Shown here: piece by piece, positions 9,343-18,724 of the stretch
Numbering within the stretch: the first letter of the stretch is position 1
Layout of the letters: each line of letters begins with the position of its first letter
Source: Chromera velia
Lineage: Eukaryota > Sar > Chromeraceae
Length of the DNA: 23,110 bases
Direction of reading: 5' to 3'
NCBI GenBank assembly: GCA_018398765.1
Contig: JAHBMJ010000087.1
Location: 35,068-58,177, forward strand
Made by a program: the position numbers and the translations under genes
The notes under the pieces: model-generated
Seen by the model: the letters and a program-made list of their open reading frames with translations, nothing else
Database searches by the model: none
Told to the model about the DNA's origin: nothing

Positions 9343-11260
9343 ATGCTGAGCCTTTATGTCTTTACCAGAGCAAGGGTGAAAGGGAGTGATTTCTGGTTTC
9401 AGGAAGAAAAGGGGTCAAAGCAGGGAGGTTCGGCAGGACCTTCTCTGTTTAAGGGATATACAAATAAGTCAGATATGCCAGCAGACATTGGGAGGAGGGC
9501 AGGCCTCACTGGGAGGGGTTCCAAGCTCCAAAAAGGCCCCGAAGGTGCGCAAAAGAACTTTTTTATCGGGCTTTTCACTGATAATACGTACCTTCAATCG
9601 ATAGAGGCAGAGGAGATGGAGAGGCTTCTGAAAGCACTGGAGGAGTATGCGAGGCCTTTAAAGTTCTTTCTGTCAGATAAGTCAAGAATAATGAAGTTTG
9701 GACAGAAAGCGGGGGAGAGAAGAAAGCGATTCACATTGGGTGGGGCGGAGTTAGTTCAGGCAAACAAATATCTGTACCTTAGCCTTCTTTTAATAGAAGA
9801 TTGCTCCACAGATGCAATGATGAGAGAGAGAATGATTAAGGCAGAAAGACTCTTTTTTATGTTGAAAAGTAAGATCAGTGCAGGAGGAGAGATCCCACCC
9901 ATAACATGTTTTCAATGGTTCAGGCAGATAGTGTGTGCAGTTTAGTCATACAGCTGCGAAGTACATTTATACTTGCAGGAAGCGTTTACAGAGTTTAACA
10001 GACTGCAAAGAAGATTCATTCGCTGGGTGCTGCAACTGAGAGAGAAAGAAAGCATACTCACCACTTTCCTTGAGGCAGGCCTTCTTTCTATCGATTTTGT
10101 GGTTCCACAGAGAACCCTGATATGGACAAGGAAGGTAGTCTAAAAAGGATTCCGAAGAGACACACCGACAGGTTATGCACTCATTCAATCATTGCAGGAA
10201 GGAGTCGATTCAGAACTGAGAAGAAGGAAGCTTCACCCCTTTCACTTTTTCCTCCACTTGCGCATGAAGAAATGTGTCGAAACACTTTTTACAGAGACAA
10301 GAAGCCATCCCTTCCAGATAGGAAGAGAACCAGAAGCTGCAGGCAGATAACCTTCCTTTGAGAGAAGAGATAAAATAGTAAGGTGGATAGAAGCGCTGAA
10401 AAAGGAATAAATTACAAAGAGGAAAAATAAAGTATTTGTAGAGAGAGTTGAGAGGTCAGTGCAGAAAAGAGGAAGGGCCGAGAGGGAAAACGAGAGAAGG
10501 TGTCATGCATCGGATTCCTATCTATGCGTCTCTATCCAATAGAAATTGCCTAAATCTGTGGCTTCACAACAGTAAGAATGGAGAAGATACAGACAGAAGC
10601 ATTAAATTTTCATTAGATAGAGATAAGATAGGGAGAACTCCCGTCTGCTACACAAAAATAGCTTCCTGGCCTGTCCACAGAAGAAGGGCTGCATTTTAGG
10701 TGGGAGAGAAACTTGGAGGTAAACAGGGGGAAGTTCTCAACAGATTCTAAAGGAGGTAGAGGGATCCCATTGACAGAAAGGAAATACATGGTTTGCTCTG
10801 ACCTTCTTGACATTCAAGTAGTCGAAGATGAAATCCATGTGCTGACTGAATGCCCTCTACATAGTGGAGAGAGGGCACACTGCTTACAAGCTTTGATGAC
10901 ACATTGGAGTTCGGTGAAAAGGAGAGAGGAGAGAGCTGCAAATAGCAGCAGATGGAAAGTGGGTGGTGAAGGGAAGGTAAACTAGATCGCTCTATTCTCT
11001 TTTCTTTTGAATGAGGCCGACAAGAATGTCGATACCTTTTTGAAAGACGTCATGATTAAAAGACAGGTAGTGAGAGAGTGGAAAAGAAACAAAGGAGACA
11101 ATTTGAGTCAAGCTTAATTTAGGAAGAGAGTTAGATAGGCTGCATCAGGAGACTTGGAAAAGTAAGAAAGAAAGAGAGGGAAGAATTAAAGAGTATAAAA
11201 GGGTGTGGAGTGATACAAAGGAAGCAAAAGAGGAGGGAAAAAGGAGGAGGATAGGATGTT
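9343..11260 (+). pseudogene. LINE ORF2-like reverse transcriptase remnant
   Basis: KQGGSAGPSLFKGYTN matches the usual QGxPLSPLLFxxYI motif. FTDNTYLQS sits where FADD is expected, so the second catalytic Asp is lost. LKFFLSDKSRIMKFGQ and KYLYLSLLL match the following thumb-side motifs. After a stop at 9943 the frame goes on with FNRLQRRFIRWVLQLREKES and FHFFLHLRMKKCVETLFT, the region typical of LINEs after the RT. Near 10830 VEDEIHVLTECPLHSGER matches the late Cys/His motif, and at about 10998 LFSFLLNEADKNVDTFL matches copy 2. Several stops and frame changes make it non-functional. Confidence 0.75.
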
Positions 11261-11406
11261 GGGAGGTTTTGGAACTCGCTTTGAGCCGTTTATCTAGAAT
11301 TCTAGGATCGTTCCCTTGCAAACCCTACTTTGGAATGGAGTGAGCCCTCTCACATACGCTCGCATACACACGCAGGTGATTGACTGTTCAATGTGATCCG
11401 TTCATG

Positions 11407-11430
11407 GCACAGGCTAGACCTGTGCGGGCC
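11407..11430 (+). other. LINE 3' hairpin followed by GGGCC (copy 1)
   Basis: GCACAGG and CCTGTGC form a 7-base stem around loop CTAGA and are directly followed by GGGCC. The same layout recurs in copy 2 at 20311-20331. It lies 97 bases before the tail. Confidence 0.5.
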
Positions 11431-11526
11431 GGCCAGAGAGGTCTGATGCATCTAGGCGCTTTCCCTGGAAGCCGCACTGGCACGTCGGACATTCGGCATT
11501 GGGGCGGGAGGCCAATCCTCCGGACA

Positions 11527-11553
11527 TTAATCCTAATCCTAATCCTAATCCTA
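11527..11553 (+). repeat. TAATCC repeat tail of LINE copy 1
   Basis: Just over four units of TAATCC follow the terminal hairpin GGAGG-CCAAT-CCTCC and the junction CATTAATC. The reverse complement reads TTAGGA, which resembles a telomere variant, but the position at the end of a LINE makes a retrotransposon tail more likely. Confidence 0.55.
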
Positions 11554-11991
11554 TGCGCACCCGCAGAGTTGTTATATTTCTTTCTCTAGTTTTTTGTACT
11601 TTGTTTGAGACGAAATGGTAACAATCGTCCAACGGCTGATGTAGGAGGACGCCTAGTCGTTTTGAGCGAGCGCTATGAATTGCTCTTCTCTCTCAATCTG
11701 GCCCGGAGACTGGCCGGGCTTGCCTCTTTCTGCGTGCACATCCTGAATAGACAAAAAATAAACATTGCATATCATATCGCGCATAGTTTCTAAAATATTA
11801 GAAATTAAAGTCTGATTCCTATTACTTTTAATTCTATGACTAGTTCTATAACTTTAAATTTCTATCACTTTTCTAGCAGTTTTCAGAACTACTAGGAGAA
11901 CTGTTTCTAGAACTGTTTTCTATCACTTAAAGATTTACTTTTCTCACATTTTTTGCAGGGTATAGCAGAAACTCTTTGAGCAAAAAAATAG

Positions 11992-12030
<39 letters not shown>

Positions 12031-12191
12031 AGTATTACAGTAGTGCGTATATATATAAATATAAAATGTTTTGTAGCATTTTTAAAGCATTTTCACCCAA
12101 CCTTTTTACGTATCACTTTGTTGGGGTGGTAGTTTATCGAAATAGAAAAGGCAGAAGCATATATACATACACACACACACACACACACCCC

Positions 12192-12290
<99 letters not shown>

Positions 12291-12486
12291 AGAGAGAGAT
12301 CTAGAGAGAGATTTTCAAATCATTTTTTGCAGATCGCTGGGCTACGCTGGGCAGATCGACGCACGATGCATGCACATCCAGGGAATCAAAACTTTACACT
12401 GACACGAATCGTCGAATCCATGTCGTGGCTTATAAACCTGTTCCAACATCTGCTATGCATGAATCATGCAATTACAATGTTACAGT
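11554..12486. other. Repeat-rich spacer
   Basis: No convincing gene is seen. The stretch holds repeated TTCTAGAACT-like words (11840-11935), a TA microsatellite (about 11993-12024), a CA tract (about 12165-12257), a GA tract (12258-12288) and two units of GATCTAGAGAGA (12287-12312). Confidence 0.6.
12165..12312 (+). repeat. CA then GA microsatellite
   Basis: Alternating CA repeats pass directly into GA repeats and then into GATCTAGAGAGA units. The open frame across it codes only for Thr/His and Glu/Arg runs and is an artefact. Confidence 0.9.
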
Positions 12487-15012
12487 TCATAATCCTTCCA
12501 TTCTCTTCACTTCGTCAAAGCCTTCCAGGAGCTTGACAATCGCTGCTCGCTTCTCCTTCTCCTCATCCGAGAGCTCTCCCGACGCCCCCACTCCATCCTG
12601 CCCCGTCACACCGCAATCCATCTCCAGCTTCCCGCTCTCCATCCACGCACTCCGGACTTTCGCCTCGAAACCGGCCAGATCGAATTCCTCGAACTCCCCC
12701 TCCTCATCCCCCTCTTCCTCCTCATCCTCATCAAAGGAATCGGAGGACGTTTCATCATCAGGAGAACCCCAGTCGATGTCGAGATCCTTTTCAAACTGTT
12801 CATCCCATTTGTCGGGGTCCAAATCAAAGTCTCCTTCATCTTCGTCTTCTTTCATCCAGGTCTCAAAATCGGTATCCCCCTCGTCATCCAACAAACCTGC
12901 GGGTGGAATCTTGTCTCCTTCCCCTTTCCTCTCTGACCCTGTCTCCTCTCCACCCTCCTCCGCAGGATCCGACGCTACGCCGGGCACCTTGGATATCTGC
13001 TCTTTCCAGGAAGCCGAAAACGCTTTCGGGAAGCGAAAACGCGGCATCCTTGTCTTCCCCCCTTCCCCCTTTTTCTCTGCTAAAGAGACCCCCTCCCCCT
13101 CCGCCTCCTCCCCTTCCACTGGAGAAGGAGGCGAAGGGAAAGAGGCAGAAGAAGCGCTAAAAGATTCTAAACCCTCGAGGGCCTCTGCCTCATCTACACC
13201 CACACTCGCCCTCCCCTTCCCTGTCTCTCCCTTTCCCTCTCCAACCCTTTCAATTTCATCACGAAGAGAAAACGAAGAATCGGAATCGGACCCTACGGCC
13301 TGACTCTCTTCTTCCTCTACCCCCATCCGTTGTCTCCTCTTCTTTTTCTCTTCCAATGAACCAAACGCCTTCTCCCTCGCTGCCGAAAGATATTTATGCA
13401 AATCCTCTCGCCTGTCCTGCCCCTCATTCCCTCCTCCCATCGATTCCTCTGCCGCCTCATTCGTTCTCCCCCTCCAACCCTCTAGCCCTCCCAAGCCCCC
13501 ACCTAGGGACCCGAACGGCTGAGTTGCAGGGTCACCCCGAGACCCTCCAAATGGAGAGGAACCGAAAAGAGAACGCACAGTCGCAAACGAATCGCGCAGA
13601 TCGGGGTTACTTTCCAACACCATCTGCGTTGCCTGCTCTAACATTGCATCCTCTTCTGCCGATCCCGCAGCTGGTGGTTTGAAATCTGTGCCCCAAATCT
13701 CGGCCAGACGGTCCAGGCTGATGTTCTCTGTCCCTTCATCATCTATAGCTTGTTTGATTCTTTCAATTTCAGCATGGAATTTCTTCAATTCTTCGGGACT
13801 TCTCTCTACTGCCCCTATCCGTTTCACCAAATAATCAAACGTGTTTCTCGCTTTGGAATCCGAAACACCCTCCTCCTTCTCTTTCTCTCCCACTTCCCCT
13901 GCAGCCTCAACACACGGGGACGAAGAATAGGAATTCTGTATAGCCTCATCAGGGGAAACGGAAACGGAAGAGGATTCCTCCCCCTCACCCTCTGCTCTCT
14001 TTTGCAAAGCAGAAAGAGCAAGGAGGGCGTGCACGGCCGTTTTGTCCGTGGTCTTTTTGTGTTTCTCCAAAATCTCTTCAACCTGTGCCACCCTTATTTT
14101 CGCACTCTCCGCATCTTTCGTCACTCTCTCCATCATCCCCACCAACAACCCCACAGAGAAGGCCGACAGCTGCCTCCCCGCAGAGAGCATCTCCTTCACT
14201 AACGCGAGAGACGGGTCTATTCTTAAAGCAATGTCCTCATCGGCACATCTGGACAGAATCGACAGAAACGCATCCACATGGACTCCCATGGGAGGATTCG
14301 CGCAGTGCTTTCGAATCCTGTGCATCACCCCACACGCTTCTTTCAAAGGACTGCCATCGGGCGACGCACGCATCGCATTCAACAACGCCTCATAAGTCGC
14401 CATGGTCGGGAACAAACGGCCGTCGTGCTTTTGAAAGAACTCAAGGGACTCACGCCACGCACCGGGCGCACCCGACACCCCCAGACAGGAGATGGCTGAA
14501 TTAACCATCTGAAGGTCTGGAATCACGCCCTCCTCCTCCATCATCGCAAGAATCTGTCGGGTTCTGTCGGCAGCAAAAGGGGACCTCTCTACTGAGAGTA
14601 AGTCTAGCAACTGGCGGTAGGGAGACCCGGGAGGCAGCTGTTTGCTTCCCCCTTCCCGTCTCCCTCCCTGTCCCCCCGCTGCCAACAGGTCTCTCTGGGC
14701 CGCGAGTCTCTTTAATATTTCGGGTGTGTTCTTTTCGGCGTTCTCTGCCCACACCTCCTCATCCGTCTTTCCACTTTCAGACGAAGACTCATCGTCTGCC
14801 CCCAACAACAAGGAGGATGCGAAGGGAGGAGAAGAACGGGAAGTGGATGAGGGCAGAGGGAGGGAAACAATTTGATGCCGTCTCCCTTTTTCTTTTTGTC
14901 GAAAACCCGTCTCCGGAGCAAGGACCCTACCATGAGGAAGGAGAAACGCACCGCAGCCGGTAACACCCACACCACAACACAGTTCAAAAGCAATCAACAG
15001 ACAACGGCGCAT
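12487..15012 (-). CDS. PPR-like protein with secretory/plastid leader and acidic tail, intronless
   Basis: I chose the Met at 15012 (MRRCLLIAFELCCGVGVTGC), not the upstream Met at 15159, because it puts a hydrophobic signal sequence at the N-terminus, followed by GAFLLPHG and a basic Ser-rich stretch to about residue 65. This fits a bipartite leader for a complex plastid; that is inference. Residues about 148-255 show helical-pair repeats of PPR type: RQILAMMEEEGVIPDLQMVN, then LEFFQKHDGRLFPTMATYEA, then an ACGVMHRIRKH unit. PPR proteins usually bind organellar RNA. A long low-complexity middle follows, and a strongly acidic tail (about residues 745-815, rich in DEDEG and EEEEGDEEGE). The protein has 841 residues from this start. 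The frame is uninterrupted. Organelle choice (plastid or mitochondrion) is unproven. Confidence 0.75.
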   Translation of the reverse strand: MRRCLLIAFELCCGVGVTGCGAFLLPHGRVLAPETGFRQKEKGRRHQIVSLPLPSSTSRSSPPFASSLLLGADDESSSESGKTDEEVWAENAEKNTPEILKRLAAQRDLLAAGGQGGRREGGSKQLPPGSPYRQLLDLLSVERSPFAADRTRQILAMMEEEGVIPDLQMVNSAISCLGVSGAPGAWRESLEFFQKHDGRLFPTMATYEALLNAMRASPDGSPLKEACGVMHRIRKHCANPPMGVHVDAFLSILSRCADEDIALRIDPSLALVKEMLSAGRQLSAFSVGLLVGMMERVTKDAESAKIRVAQVEEILEKHKKTTDKTAVHALLALSALQKRAEGEGEESSSVSVSPDEAIQNSYSSSPCVEAAGEVGEKEKEEGVSDSKARNTFDYLVKRIGAVERSPEELKKFHAEIERIKQAIDDEGTENISLDRLAEIWGTDFKPPAAGSAEEDAMLEQATQMVLESNPDLRDSFATVRSLFGSSPFGGSRGDPATQPFGSLGGGLGGLEGWRGRTNEAAEESMGGGNEGQDRREDLHKYLSAAREKAFGSLEEKKKRRQRMGVEEEESQAVGSDSDSSFSLRDEIERVGEGKGETGKGRASVGVDEAEALEGLESFSASSASFPSPPSPVEGEEAEGEGVSLAEKKGEGGKTRMPRFRFPKAFSASWKEQISKVPGVASDPAEEGGEETGSERKGEGDKIPPAGLLDDEGDTDFETWMKEDEDEGDFDLDPDKWDEQFEKDLDIDWGSPDDETSSDSFDEDEEEEGDEEGEFEEFDLAGFEAKVRSAWMESGKLEMDCGVTGQDGVGASGELSDEEKEKRAAIVKLLEGFDEVKRMEGL

Positions 15013-15795
15013 TTCTGCTTTTCTCGAAAGTAGGTAGACTCGGTTTGACGGAGAAAACAGTGACTCAGGCAACAGGCACACGGGAAAACCTGTTGCGTGT
15101 GTGCAAGGAACCTTTTTAGGGTCCAAGGACAGAACTTGCTCCTTGAAGAGAAGGTCCACTCTTGCGTTCTTTTCTCTTTCTCTTTAACCTGGCCTCTTCT
15201 GACGGCCTGCGTGCAGGGGCAGAGTGCGTCTGTTGCACAAGGCCGGTACTGTAGGCGCTTCAACAAAGTTACCGTCCAGCAACCCTCAAACAGGCAGAGG
15301 AGCCGCTAGACAACACAAGTCTGGGAATGACTTAAGCAGTCAAGAAGGGTGCAGAGAGGCCACAAAACAGCTGTGCCGGAACTGTCAGGGCGTTTCCAAA
15401 GTCACTGGAACGCAGACATACATATGCAGCTATATGCAGCTAGACTGCAACTGGGGCAGTGATGGGGCATGCAGTGTTTTGCGACTGTTGTCTTTTTGTG
15501 ACTTTTTTTTTTTTACGCGGGTAACTCACGCATGCACGCGCGCGCTGCGAGAACTTTTCGTGGGAAGTTCTGCCGTCTCTTCAGCCGTAGATCGAAATTT
15601 CGTCACCATCTCTTTTGCCACCGGCCACTTCTCCGCTGAAAGATCATTTCCATGCACTCACCTGTCCTTATCCGTCGACTGGTTTTCATGAAAAGTGCCG
15701 AGGAGACGGCCTGAGTGTTTTACTGGAAGTGCCTCCGAAGGCCGGAACTTCACTACTTTCGTTTTTTTCTTTGAAGTGGATGGAGACGGGTAGTC
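15013..15795. promoter_or_regulatory. Divergent promoter region between the PPR and glomulin-like genes
   Basis: The 783 bases separate two head-to-head starts and hold no supported gene. GCATGCA occurs at 15467-15473 and 15530-15536; the second is followed by CGCGCGCG. A T-run lies at 15503-15514. Shared control of both genes is possible but not shown by the sequence. Confidence 0.4.
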
Positions 15796-18045
15796 ATGCT
15801 TGAATTGCCGGATTGTTTCTCGAAGCTTGTCGAGGAAAGGGAAGAGAGGGGGTCCGATGAGTATGAGGCCGCCAAGAACCTCTGCCTGGAATGGTTCAGA
15901 AAAGCCCCCGTGCAGGACTTCCCCCGAATTTTGGAACTTTGCAAGACCCACCTCCTCCCCCATCTGTCCGCGTCTCCTGACGTGAAGTCTTTCTGTGCAG
16001 ACATCGTTCAGGAATTCTTCGAGACTGCACAGTCTTTTCTTGAAGATGAAGTTTTAGGGGTACAAGACGCGACGGGGTGGAAGGCCTTGCTGTTTGACCT
16101 CTCCACACAAATCACAGACGCCTGCTCGCCCAAAGAGGTCTATCTTGGGTGGATCGGCAGTGCCAATTCTGCCCTGATCAAAGACCTCGACCTCAAATAT
16201 TTCGCCCTCCACGCACTCATCAGGAGTGTCAATAGAATCAAAAGAATCCGAGCTAAATTTCTACCCGGGGCTGTGGCAGTCATCCTCCATCAGTTGGAAA
16301 GCCCCGAACTCATCAGTCCCCCAAGGCAGACGACCGATGGGGCGTCTCCCCCCCTCTCTGCCCAGTCCCGTCTCCTCGAAGAGACGTATAAACTCTGCAA
16401 AGTGATGTTCGAGGAGACGGCAACGCCCCAAGAGGAAGACGAACACCTGGTTGCACCCTACACAGTCGCGGCTTTCATTGCAAAAGTCCTGCAGCAGCAC
16501 GTCCCCCTTTTTCCTCTCCAAGTCTCCTTCCCCTCCCACTTCTCACCAGCAGACCTCGCCAAGAGGTTACAGCAGCAGCAGAGAGACGGGGACGCAGAAA
16601 GAGAATTGAAAAAGAGTGCCCCCTCTCCAGAAGCACCAGCAGTCTCTCAAGAAAAGGAGAGAGACAGTAGGGAGGCCGTCAATGGAGAAGGTTCTCATCC
16701 GCACCCTCCCTCCTCCTCTTCCCCCCCCAAAATGCACTCTAGTCCCTCTAAACTCGTCGAAAATGACCGCCACATTCTTCTTGCTACCCGTGTCCCCTTG
16801 GAAAGATCCAACGACGGCACGAGCGCCCCTGTCGTCCCCCCCCTTCCCGAAACTCTCGTTGCCCCCGAAGCCAAACGAGCCGAGGCGCTGATTGCCGAGA
16901 TGGTGGACATGTACGCCTCCGTCTACCCAAAATTTCTCCACAGCATCCAGCACATCCACACCCTAGACCCCACCACAGACCTAGGAGGTGCCGTGGAGGT
17001 CACGCCCCTTGCAGTCGCCTTAGTCGTGTTCCTCCATGGAGTCGTGAAAATGCTCCCCAAGCACTTCCCTCCCATCGTGTCCTCGCAGCAGATCATCACA
17101 GTGAGGTACAAGGCCGTGGCTGTGCTGTTGGCAAATGCCCAGGCGGCATTGTCGTCGGGGTCTACCGTTGTGGCACAGGCACTGACTGTCAAAGCCTCGG
17201 CACTGTTCGCCCTCACCAGCCCGTATGTGTGGCTCTGCAAACAACAGCAGCCGGAGGCGTTCGCCACTTTGCATCGTCTGACGTTCAACCCGAAACTTTT
17301 GGTGTTGCGGTTTGGAGAGACAATCGCTCTCACACCCGATTTGAGTGAGTCCCTCCGTCAGTCTCTATTCAAACATTTGGCCTTTCTGATTTCTTCTTTC
17401 GATACTGTGCCCTCCCTCCAGCTGTGTGGACATATTCTCAGAAGGACCAAGATAGATGCCCTTGCTGCTGCGGTGTTTGGCATCGGCAGAGAGGTGTGGG
17501 TTCAGTTTGCGCGTCTCCAGAATCAGCAGAGACCGAGTGAGGAGCAGGGGGGGAAGGAGGAAGGGAAAGAAAAACTGAAGGAGAAGGAGAAGGAGGCAGC
17601 AATGTCCGGGAAGTTGTTGGTTGAAATTCTTGCGCCTGTGCTGACGGGAGAGATTCGCATCACGGACGGCTGTGATAGTCTGGTCGCGTCGTTGAATTTT
17701 GTGAAACTTCTCTTGAGCTCTCCTGAATTTGAGCTGTTCCGACCTGCCCTCCTGTCCGCCCCTTTGACAGAGCAGGGCCAGACACTGCAAGACGCCACAA
17801 GCAAGCTTGGAGAGAGGGTGGATATGGAGATGGGCTTCCTGAAGGCAGGGTCTGTGGGGGTCAGTGGCGCGGGAGGTCGAAGTGGGGGGGCAAACGGCCA
17901 GGGAGGGGGGGCTGTTGGGGGACAGAACGCTTTTCAGGAAATGGAGGCAACGCGGCTGTCTTTCGTGGCGTTTGTTTTGTCAGACGTGCGCAAGCTTTTG
18001 CAAACTTTGCATCAGCCAAAAACTAGAAGCAGCTCGGGAGGTTGA
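15796..18045 (+). CDS. Glomulin/ALF4-like protein, intronless
   Basis: The 749-residue protein has no signal peptide and is mainly helical, HEAT-like. Residues 96-120 (KALLFDLSTQITDACSPKEV, then YLGWI) fit the glomulin segment with LIFDL and NPKELLLGL. Near residue 420 ALVVFLHGVVKMLP fits its central LVFVQGI region. Near residues 623-640 DSLVASLNFVKLLL fits the late IMASLNLLRYLV segment, and a last helix LSFVAFVLSDVRKLLQ ends the fold. Glomulin binds the RING protein RBX1 and restrains cullin-RING ubiquitin ligases; ALF4 is the plant form. These matches come from memory of the family, so the call is an inference. Low-complexity inserts (about 253-320, 575-600 and 690-715) make it longer than animal glomulin (about 594). 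Diverged key residues for RBX1 binding were not checked. Confidence 0.6.
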   Translation: MLELPDCFSKLVEEREERGSDEYEAAKNLCLEWFRKAPVQDFPRILELCKTHLLPHLSASPDVKSFCADIVQEFFETAQSFLEDEVLGVQDATGWKALLFDLSTQITDACSPKEVYLGWIGSANSALIKDLDLKYFALHALIRSVNRIKRIRAKFLPGAVAVILHQLESPELISPPRQTTDGASPPLSAQSRLLEETYKLCKVMFEETATPQEEDEHLVAPYTVAAFIAKVLQQHVPLFPLQVSFPSHFSPADLAKRLQQQQRDGDAERELKKSAPSPEAPAVSQEKERDSREAVNGEGSHPHPPSSSSPPKMHSSPSKLVENDRHILLATRVPLERSNDGTSAPVVPPLPETLVAPEAKRAEALIAEMVDMYASVYPKFLHSIQHIHTLDPTTDLGGAVEVTPLAVALVVFLHGVVKMLPKHFPPIVSSQQIITVRYKAVAVLLANAQAALSSGSTVVAQALTVKASALFALTSPYVWLCKQQQPEAFATLHRLTFNPKLLVLRFGETIALTPDLSESLRQSLFKHLAFLISSFDTVPSLQLCGHILRRTKIDALAAAVFGIGREVWVQFARLQNQQRPSEEQGGKEEGKEKLKEKEKEAAMSGKLLVEILAPVLTGEIRITDGCDSLVASLNFVKLLLSSPEFELFRPALLSAPLTEQGQTLQDATSKLGERVDMEMGFLKAGSVGVSGAGGRSGGANGQGGGAVGGQNAFQEMEATRLSFVAFVLSDVRKLLQTLHQPKTRSSSGG

Positions 18046-18128
18046 ATATTACCTAGAACATTACTTTGCTGGTGGATTCTCTGTTTCATCATGCTGCGAC
18101 TAGTGATGCGATTCATACACTGCTATAG

Positions 18129-18134
18129 AATAAA
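18129..18134 (+). other. Candidate polyadenylation signal AATAAA
   Basis: AATAAA lies 84 bases after the stop of the glomulin-like gene, a sensible place for 3' end formation. In an AT-rich spacer the hexamer may also be chance. Confidence 0.4.
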
Positions 18135-18204
18135 TGTTAAATAATTGGATTAATTCACATTTTTCTTTATATACTTGCATAAACATATATAGTCTGTAGC
18201 TTGA

Positions 18205-18466
18205 ATCGAGATCTAGGCGCCGGCTAGAGAAAAAAAAAAAAAGATCCCCCAAAACCCTTTACTTTTTTTCTTTTTTTTTTCTGTATCAGTCAAACAACTG
18301 TTGTTCAAATGTTGTATAAGTGTTGTTTGTGTGTTGCAGAACTGTTGCTAAGTGTTGTTCAGGGTTAAAAAATAAAAATAAAAAGAAAAAATAAAAAGAT
18401 CTCCTCAAATCGCTTATTTTTTTTCTTTTTTTTTTTTCTTTAGCCCACGCCTAGATCGAGATCTAT
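18205..18466. repeat. Element with inverted A/T-rich ends (about 260 bases)
   Basis: The left end (ATCTAGGCGCCGGCTAGAGA then a run of A, from about 18211) is matched in reverse by the right end (T-run then CTTTAGCCCACGCCTAGATC, to about 18456), both bordered by TCGAGATCTA. Inside, a second similarity runs in direct orientation: A-run, GATCYCCYCAAA, CTTTA, then a TTTTTTTC tract (about 18228-18281 and 18377-18442). Between them are repeats of the word TGTTG. No coding potential is seen. It may be a MITE or a foldback element. Confidence 0.5.
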
Positions 18467-18724
18467 ATTCGATCCTAGAATCCGGACCTAGATTCGATCT
18501 AGTATATTCGATTAGGTATTCGATCTGTTTATCACTTACCACTTAACTTCAATAACTTCAAGTTGAATTAAAATATGCTTTTATAACAATAATCCGGCCT
18601 ACGTGGCACTGAATCTACACAACTGTCAATCTAACAGTTAATAGCTAGTGAAGTTTAAGTTAAATGCAAGAGCTAGTATAAGAACTAGAAAGGGAAAAAC
18701 CTATATAATGATGGTAGACAGAGA
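18467..18724. other. AT-rich spacer before LINE copy 2
   Basis: No gene is seen. Repeated GATTCGATCTAG-like words occur at 18460-18525, and ATCACTTACCACTTA at 18531-18545 resembles the tail of the following LINE copy. Confidence 0.4.

Larger units (their letters stand above)
9343..11553 (+). mobile_element. Decayed 5'-truncated LINE (non-LTR retrotransposon), copy 1
   Basis: The element begins inside the reverse transcriptase domain and runs through the C-terminal region, a Cys/His motif and a structured 3' end to a TAATCC simple-repeat tail at 11527-11553. The protein traces are on the plus strand and broken by stops and frame changes. A paralogous copy at about 18725-20456 shares the C-terminal region and the 3' end layout. 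The 5' boundary is only approximate, because no target-site duplication was identified. Confidence 0.75.

Noticed and set aside
11527-11553. Interstitial telomere repeat (TTAGGA on the minus strand)
   Set aside because: Only about four units, placed exactly at the end of a LINE copy after a terminal hairpin; a retrotransposon tail explains it better.
12425-13303. Ser/Pro-rich 292-residue plus-strand frame
   Set aside because: It is the antisense shadow of the acidic, Ser-rich tail of the PPR gene.
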